DNA of 64,000 nt. Source: CAVVSD01 sp963837655 (GTDB lineage: Bacteria; Actinomycetota; Thermoleophilia; Solirubrobacterales; Solirubrobacteraceae). Within the stretch, counting starts at the first letter, position 1, and every line of letters begins with the position of its first letter. The notes below the pieces were generated by a model. It was not told where the DNA came from, ran no database searches, and saw only the letters and a list, made by a program, of their open reading frames with translations. The translations under genes and the position numbers were made by a program. The stretch covers positions 568,567-632,566 of the forward strand of contig CAWIOK010000001.1 in assembly GCA_963837655.1 (NCBI GenBank). Direction: 5' to 3'. Below, one piece after another: positions 60,618 through 64,000 of the stretch.

Positions 60618-60884
60618 ATGGCCAACATCGCATCCCAGAAGAAGCGCATTGCGCGCACCGAGCGTGAGCGGCTCGAGAATCGCCGCTACACCTCCACGAT
60701 CAAGACGTACTTCCGTCGTCTTGAAACCGCCGTCTCCGGTGGCGACGACGCGGTCGCCGACACCGAGCACCGCGCCCTCGTCAGCCTGATCGACAAGGGC
60801 GTCAAGCGTGGCGCGCTGCACCGCAACACCGGTGCCCGCAAGAAGTCCCGCGCCGCCCGAGTGCGCGCCGGCTCCTCCGAGTAG
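60618..60884 (+). CDS. rpsT: 30S ribosomal protein S20
   Basis: An 88-residue, strongly basic protein. It begins MANIASQKKRIARTERERLENR and ends in the Lys/Arg-rich GARKKSRAARVRAG helix, as expected for S20, which binds the 5' domain of 16S rRNA. ATG at 60618 is chosen over an upstream TTG/ATG frame start at 60594. It converges with holA, 6 bp apart. Confidence 0.97.
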   Translation: MANIASQKKRIARTERERLENRRYTSTIKTYFRRLETAVSGGDDAVADTEHRALVSLIDKGVKRGALHRNTGARKKSRAARVRAGSSE

Positions 60885-60890
60885 CTCGGC

Positions 60891-61865
60891 TCAGTCGCCC
60901 GCGATCGCTGCGATCGCCCGCAGTCCGACCGTGTCGTCGGACAGCTCGCTGGCGCCGCGCGTGGCCAGCTCGAGATCGGCGAGCACCTCGACGGCGCGCC
61001 GCAACGTGTCGGCGTCCGTGGCGCGTGCCTCCGCGATCCGGCGGTCGGCCATCCACGGCGACCCCTTGATCGACCTCTTGACGTCCGCGGGCGACCCGCC
61101 CGCCTCCAGCTGCAGCGCGATGGCGAGCACGTCCCGCACGCGCCGCGCCATGAGGGGGACGAGGCGCGGCATCGACTCACCCTGCGCCCGCAGCTCCAGG
61201 AACGCAGTCGTGGCGCGCCGCCCGTCGCCGCCGACGAGCGCGTCGACGAGCGACCAGACCTGACGCTCGGCGCTGTGCGCACCGGCGTCCTCGACGTGCT
61301 CCAGCGTCAGATGCGCGTCGGGCCCGTGCTCGATCGCCAGCTTCTCGACCTCACGCAGCAGGCGCTGCTGACGGTCGCCGACCTGGGCGACGAGGGCCTG
61401 CGCGGCGTCGCGATCGAGCGTCGCGCCGAGCCGCGACGCCTCGCCCTGCAGCCACTTGGGCAGCTCGCGGGCCTTCATCGTCGCCTCTTCGCGCACGTCG
61501 CCGCCCGCGGCCTTCACGGCCTCGATGAGCGCCTTGGGCGCCTTGTAGCGACCCTCCTCGCGCGCGAAGAACGCGATCGTCGTGTCCGGCGGCATCGCGC
61601 CCAGTGCGGGGACCAGGTGCTTCTTGACGTCGGCCTCGCCGAAGCGCTCGACGCCGTCGACCACGACGACCCGGTGACCCATGGCGAACGTCATCGTCGC
61701 GAGCGCCACCGCCGCCGCCTCGGGGGTGGCCTCGTCGCCGGTCACGACGTCGACGCCCGCGGCGCCGCCCGCGCTTTCGCCGAGAGCGCGCAGGTTCGCC
61801 CGGCGCTCGGCGATGCGGCCGTGGTCGTCGCCGTGGATGAGATAGGCGGGCTTGAGTGACGGCAC
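60891..61865 (-). CDS. holA: DNA polymerase III subunit delta
   Basis: A 324-residue clamp-loader subunit. It starts VPSLKPAYLIHGDDHGRIAERRANL from GTG 61865. The AAA-like domains contain ATMTFAMGHRVVVVDGVERF, IAFFAREEGRYKAPKALIEAV, the Asp/Gln-rich collar region and the WSLVDALVGGDGRRA block typical of HolA. HolA opens the beta clamp. Its neighbour rpsT is a common partner in bacterial genomes. The start region is within 35 bp of the divergent MFS start. Confidence 0.93.
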   Translation of the reverse strand: MPSLKPAYLIHGDDHGRIAERRANLRALGESAGGAAGVDVVTGDEATPEAAAVALATMTFAMGHRVVVVDGVERFGEADVKKHLVPALGAMPPDTTIAFFAREEGRYKAPKALIEAVKAAGGDVREEATMKARELPKWLQGEASRLGATLDRDAAQALVAQVGDRQQRLLREVEKLAIEHGPDAHLTLEHVEDAGAHSAERQVWSLVDALVGGDGRRATTAFLELRAQGESMPRLVPLMARRVRDVLAIALQLEAGGSPADVKRSIKGSPWMADRRIAEARATDADTLRRAVEVLADLELATRGASELSDDTVGLRAIAAIAGD

Positions 61866-61899
61866 GGGGGCGCAGCGTATCGTCGCTCCCCTGACCGCC

Positions 61900-63105
61900 G
61901 TGACCACCTCAGCCCGCAGCACACCGCTGCTGGTCGTCCTCGGCGTGCTCTCCACGTTCGGGCCCCTGACGACCGACCTGTATCTCCCCGGCCTGCCGCA
62001 GGTCGCGGATGACCTCGGTGTATCGGAGTCGCAGGTCCAGCTCACCCTCACCGCATGCCTGATCGGGCTCGCGCTCGGACAGGCGATCGCCGGGCCGCTC
62101 AGCGACACGTTCGGGCGCCGACGGCCGCTGCTGCTGGGGCTCGCGCTGTTCGTGGTCGCGTCGCTGGGCTGCGCGGTGTCGCCGTCGATCCTCGTCCTGG
62201 ACCTGCTGCGGCTCATCCAGGGGCTGTGCGGCGCCGCGGGAATCGTGCTCGCACGCGCGATCGTCCGCGACCGCTGGTCGGGCCTGGAGGCGGCCCGGAT
62301 CTATGCCACGCTCATGGCCGCACTGTCGCTCGGTCCGATCCTCGCGCCGACGATCGGTGGCGGGCTGCTGCACATCACCGACTGGCGGGGGTTGTTCGTC
62401 GTCCTCGCCGGCTGGGGCGTCGCGCTCCTCGTCGCCGCGGCGGTGTGGGTGCCCGAGACGCTGCCCCCGTCGGCGCGCCACCCGGCGGGGCTCGGCCGCA
62501 CGCTGCGTATCGGCCGGCGCCTCCTGGGCGACCGCGTCTTCTCCGGCTACACGATCGGCGCGGGTCTGTCCTTCGGGGCGCTCTTCTCCTACATCGCCGG
62601 GTCGTCGTTCGTCTTCCAGGACGTCTACGACGTCTCCCCGCAGGCCTACGCGCTGCTCTTCGGGCTCAACGGCATCGCCCTGCTCGGTGCCAGCGTCGCC
62701 AACCGCAGGCTGCAGGATCGCGCCGGCCCGGTGAAGCTCCTGCGCGCCGGGATGCTGACCATGCTCGTGGGCGGGACGCTGCTCACCCTCGCGGTGCTGA
62801 CGGACGCCGGCCTGGCCGCCGTCGTCGCGTCGCTCTTCGTCGCGGTCGCCGGGATCGGGTTCGTGCCCTCCAACGGGGTGGCTCTCGCGCTCGAGCACCA
62901 CGGCGAGGACGCGGGCACCGCGTCGGCGCTCATCGGCGTCGTGCAGTTCCTCATCGGCGCGCTCGCCGCCCCGCTGCCCGGTCTCGCGGGCGCGACGGCC
63001 CTGCCGATGGCGCTCGGCGTCCTCGGCTTCGCCGTCGCGGCGCTCGTCACCGTCCGTGTGGTGGTCGGCTCACACCGCGTCGAACACGCCGGCCAGCCGG
63101 CGTAG
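61900..63105 (+). CDS. MFS transporter, Bcr/CflA family
   Basis: A 401-residue membrane protein with 12 predicted helices. STFGPLTTDLYLPGLPQVADDLG at helix 1 is the Bcr/CflA signature (TDMYLPALP). GPLSDTFGRRRPLLLG is motif A, and LARAIVRDRW follows helix 4. It is expected to be a proton-driven drug exporter. GTG at 61900 is preferred; an earlier ATG at 61852 overlaps holA. It ends 36 bp inside the convergent MarR gene. Confidence 0.92.
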   Translation: MTTSARSTPLLVVLGVLSTFGPLTTDLYLPGLPQVADDLGVSESQVQLTLTACLIGLALGQAIAGPLSDTFGRRRPLLLGLALFVVASLGCAVSPSILVLDLLRLIQGLCGAAGIVLARAIVRDRWSGLEAARIYATLMAALSLGPILAPTIGGGLLHITDWRGLFVVLAGWGVALLVAAAVWVPETLPPSARHPAGLGRTLRIGRRLLGDRVFSGYTIGAGLSFGALFSYIAGSSFVFQDVYDVSPQAYALLFGLNGIALLGASVANRRLQDRAGPVKLLRAGMLTMLVGGTLLTLAVLTDAGLAAVVASLFVAVAGIGFVPSNGVALALEHHGEDAGTASALIGVVQFLIGALAAPLPGLAGATALPMALGVLGFAVAALVTVRVVVGSHRVEHAGQPA

Positions 63106-63531
63106 GACACCGGCGGCGGAGACGATCTCCGCCTCCGGCACGTCCGCGAGCGCCGCGTCCAGCCGCGCCTGCCACTTGGTCGTCGCCTCCAGGAGCTTCC
63201 TACGCCCCTCGTCCGTGAGCGAGACGACGACGCAGCGACGGTCCTCCTCGGCCCGGCGGCGCGTCGCGATCCCACGCTCCTCGAGCGTGTCGAGCAGGGC
63301 CGTCACCGTCGCGGGGTTGAGGTCGGCCGCCTTGGCCAGCGCCCCCGCGGTCGCCGTCTCCCCCTCCGAGCGCCCGAGCGCGATGAGCGCACGGACCTCG
63401 GAGAACGACAGGCCGTGCGGCCCGCGCCGGTCGCGGCCACGCAGGCGCCGCTCTGCGCCCAGCAGCTCGCTGACGGACTGGCGCAGCTCGTCGATGACCT
63501 CCGTGCGATCCGCCGCGGGCACGGTGCTCAT
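63070..63531 (-). CDS. MarR-family transcriptional regulator
   Basis: A 153-residue winged-helix protein. The HTH is GALAKAADLNPATVTALLDTLEERGIATRR with the wing EEDRRCVVVSLTDEGRRKLLEA, the standard MarR arrangement. ATG at 63531 overlaps the stop of the upstream MFS gene by 4 bp, so it likely regulates that exporter, as MarR proteins commonly do. It converges with the Bcr/CflA gene. Confidence 0.93.
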   Translation of the reverse strand: MSTVPAADRTEVIDELRQSVSELLGAERRLRGRDRRGPHGLSFSEVRALIALGRSEGETATAGALAKAADLNPATVTALLDTLEERGIATRRRAEEDRRCVVVSLTDEGRRKLLEATTKWQARLDAALADVPEAEIVSAAGVLRRLAGVFDAV

Positions 63532-64000
63532 CGCGAGCCCCCGAGCGCCGGCACGGCGCCGGCCGGAGCCGCCTCGGGGACGGGCGCGGTCCTTGCCCTG
63601 CGCTCCACCGTGGCCAGGATGATCACCGGGACGAGGGCGGCGACGGCGACGGCCATGACCCACCAGTACGTGTTGCCGAAGGCGCTGGCGACGCCCGCGG
63701 GCGTCTGCGGCGAGGAGTCGATCCCACGCTGGAGCACGACCGAGAAGATCGCCGTCCCGATCGACCCGCCGACGCGCTGGAGCACGGTGAGCTGTGGTGA
63801 GGCGTGGGCGATCTGGTCGCGGCGCAGCACGCCGAACGCGGCCGTCATCGACGGCATCATCGACATGCCGATGCCGAAGCCGCGGAAGATCATCGCGGTC
63901 CCGATGAGCCAGTAGGACGTCTCGGCGCCGATGAAGACGAACGGGAGCGTCGCGACCGCGGTGATGATCACGCCGAACAGCGCGGTGATGCCGCCGCCGA
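63528..64000 (-). CDS. MFS transporter, C-terminal part (cut by window edge)
   Basis: About 157 residues from the right window edge to the stop at 63528. They hold hydrophobic helices (MIITAVATLPFVFI, WLIGTAMIFRGFGIGMSMMP) and the DHA2-type block VLQRVGGSIGTAIFSVVLQRG, followed by a last helix (YWWVMAVAVAALVPVIIL) and a basic tail. The N-terminal part lies beyond the window. It is translationally coupled to the MarR regulator downstream, suggesting an inducible drug exporter. Confidence 0.88.
   Translation of the reverse strand, partial: GGGITALFGVIITAVATLPFVFIGAETSYWLIGTAMIFRGFGIGMSMMPSMTAAFGVLRRDQIAHASPQLTVLQRVGGSIGTAIFSVVLQRGIDSSPQTPAGVASAFGNTYWWVMAVAVAALVPVIILATVERRARTAPVPEAAPAGAVPALGGSR

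Overview
The window is about 64 kb of very GC-rich, densely packed bacterial chromosome. Third codon positions are strongly G/C, GTG and TTG starts are frequent, and neighbouring genes commonly share 1-17 bp (ATGA, GTGA, TTGA junctions). Gene content and order (hrcA-dnaJ-prmA, yqeY-phoH-ybeY-era, a hisIE-trp operon, DrrAB-type ABC pair, HadAB-like MaoC pair, PRC-barrel protein, DNA polymerase I without proofreading residues) suggest an Actinomycetota chromosome. A dedicated trpF and the overall style fit the deep-branching Thermoleophilia (Solirubrobacterales) better than Streptomyces or Mycobacterium, but this placement is an inference. No tRNA, rRNA, CRISPR array or insertion sequence was seen.

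Layout. 1-3.1 kb: 5' part of rpsA, a geranylgeranyl-reductase-like flavoprotein, a BKACE-family enzyme, then a cobalamin riboswitch followed by a wreck of a class I ribonucleotide reductase gene. 3.1-12.2 kb: secreted ice-binding/collagen-like protein, beta-lactamase-fold hydrolase, two MFS transporters, polA, an SDR epimerase. 12.2-20.4 kb: Tim44-like protein and a branched-chain amino acid ABC system (livFGMHK) with a second substrate-binding lipoprotein. 20.4-29.9 kb: an Old Yellow Enzyme-type oxidoreductase with a palindromic operator candidate, then the tryptophan operon hisIE-trpEGDCFBA. 29.9-32 kb: two adjacent, each singly frameshifted genes (glutamine synthetase family and a C39-like/DUF6885-type protein). 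32-35.1 kb: isoaspartyl peptidase and a phytoene/squalene synthase with a paralogue of the first flavoprotein. 35.1-38.2 kb: possible structured RNA plus the era-ybeY-phoH-yqeY housekeeping block. 38.2-45.3 kb: NDH-2, a GGDEF relic, SDR, PRC-barrel protein, prmA-dnaJ-hrcA, and two MaoC/HotDog genes. 45.3-46.8 kb: a retron-type reverse transcriptase with an extra N-terminal domain. 46.8-55 kb: LysE, MFS, a degenerate HD-GYP/LuxR regulator, cupin, zinc-ribbon thioredoxin, DrrAB-like exporter, rsgA, NlpC/P60-like secreted protein. 55-64 kb: EamA transporter, lepA, GCS2 ligase, murJ, rpsT, holA, Bcr-type MFS, MarR and a cut-off MFS gene.

Most of the window is core metabolism and translation. The most interesting items are the reverse transcriptase with its hairpin-rich upstream region, the orphan B12 riboswitch in front of the ribonucleotide reductase remnant, the ice-binding/collagen/DUF11 fusion, the hairpin-rich RNA candidate downstream of era, the two neighbouring frameshifted genes, and the degenerate HD-GYP/LuxR regulator. 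All calls come from reading the sequence; no database search was possible.
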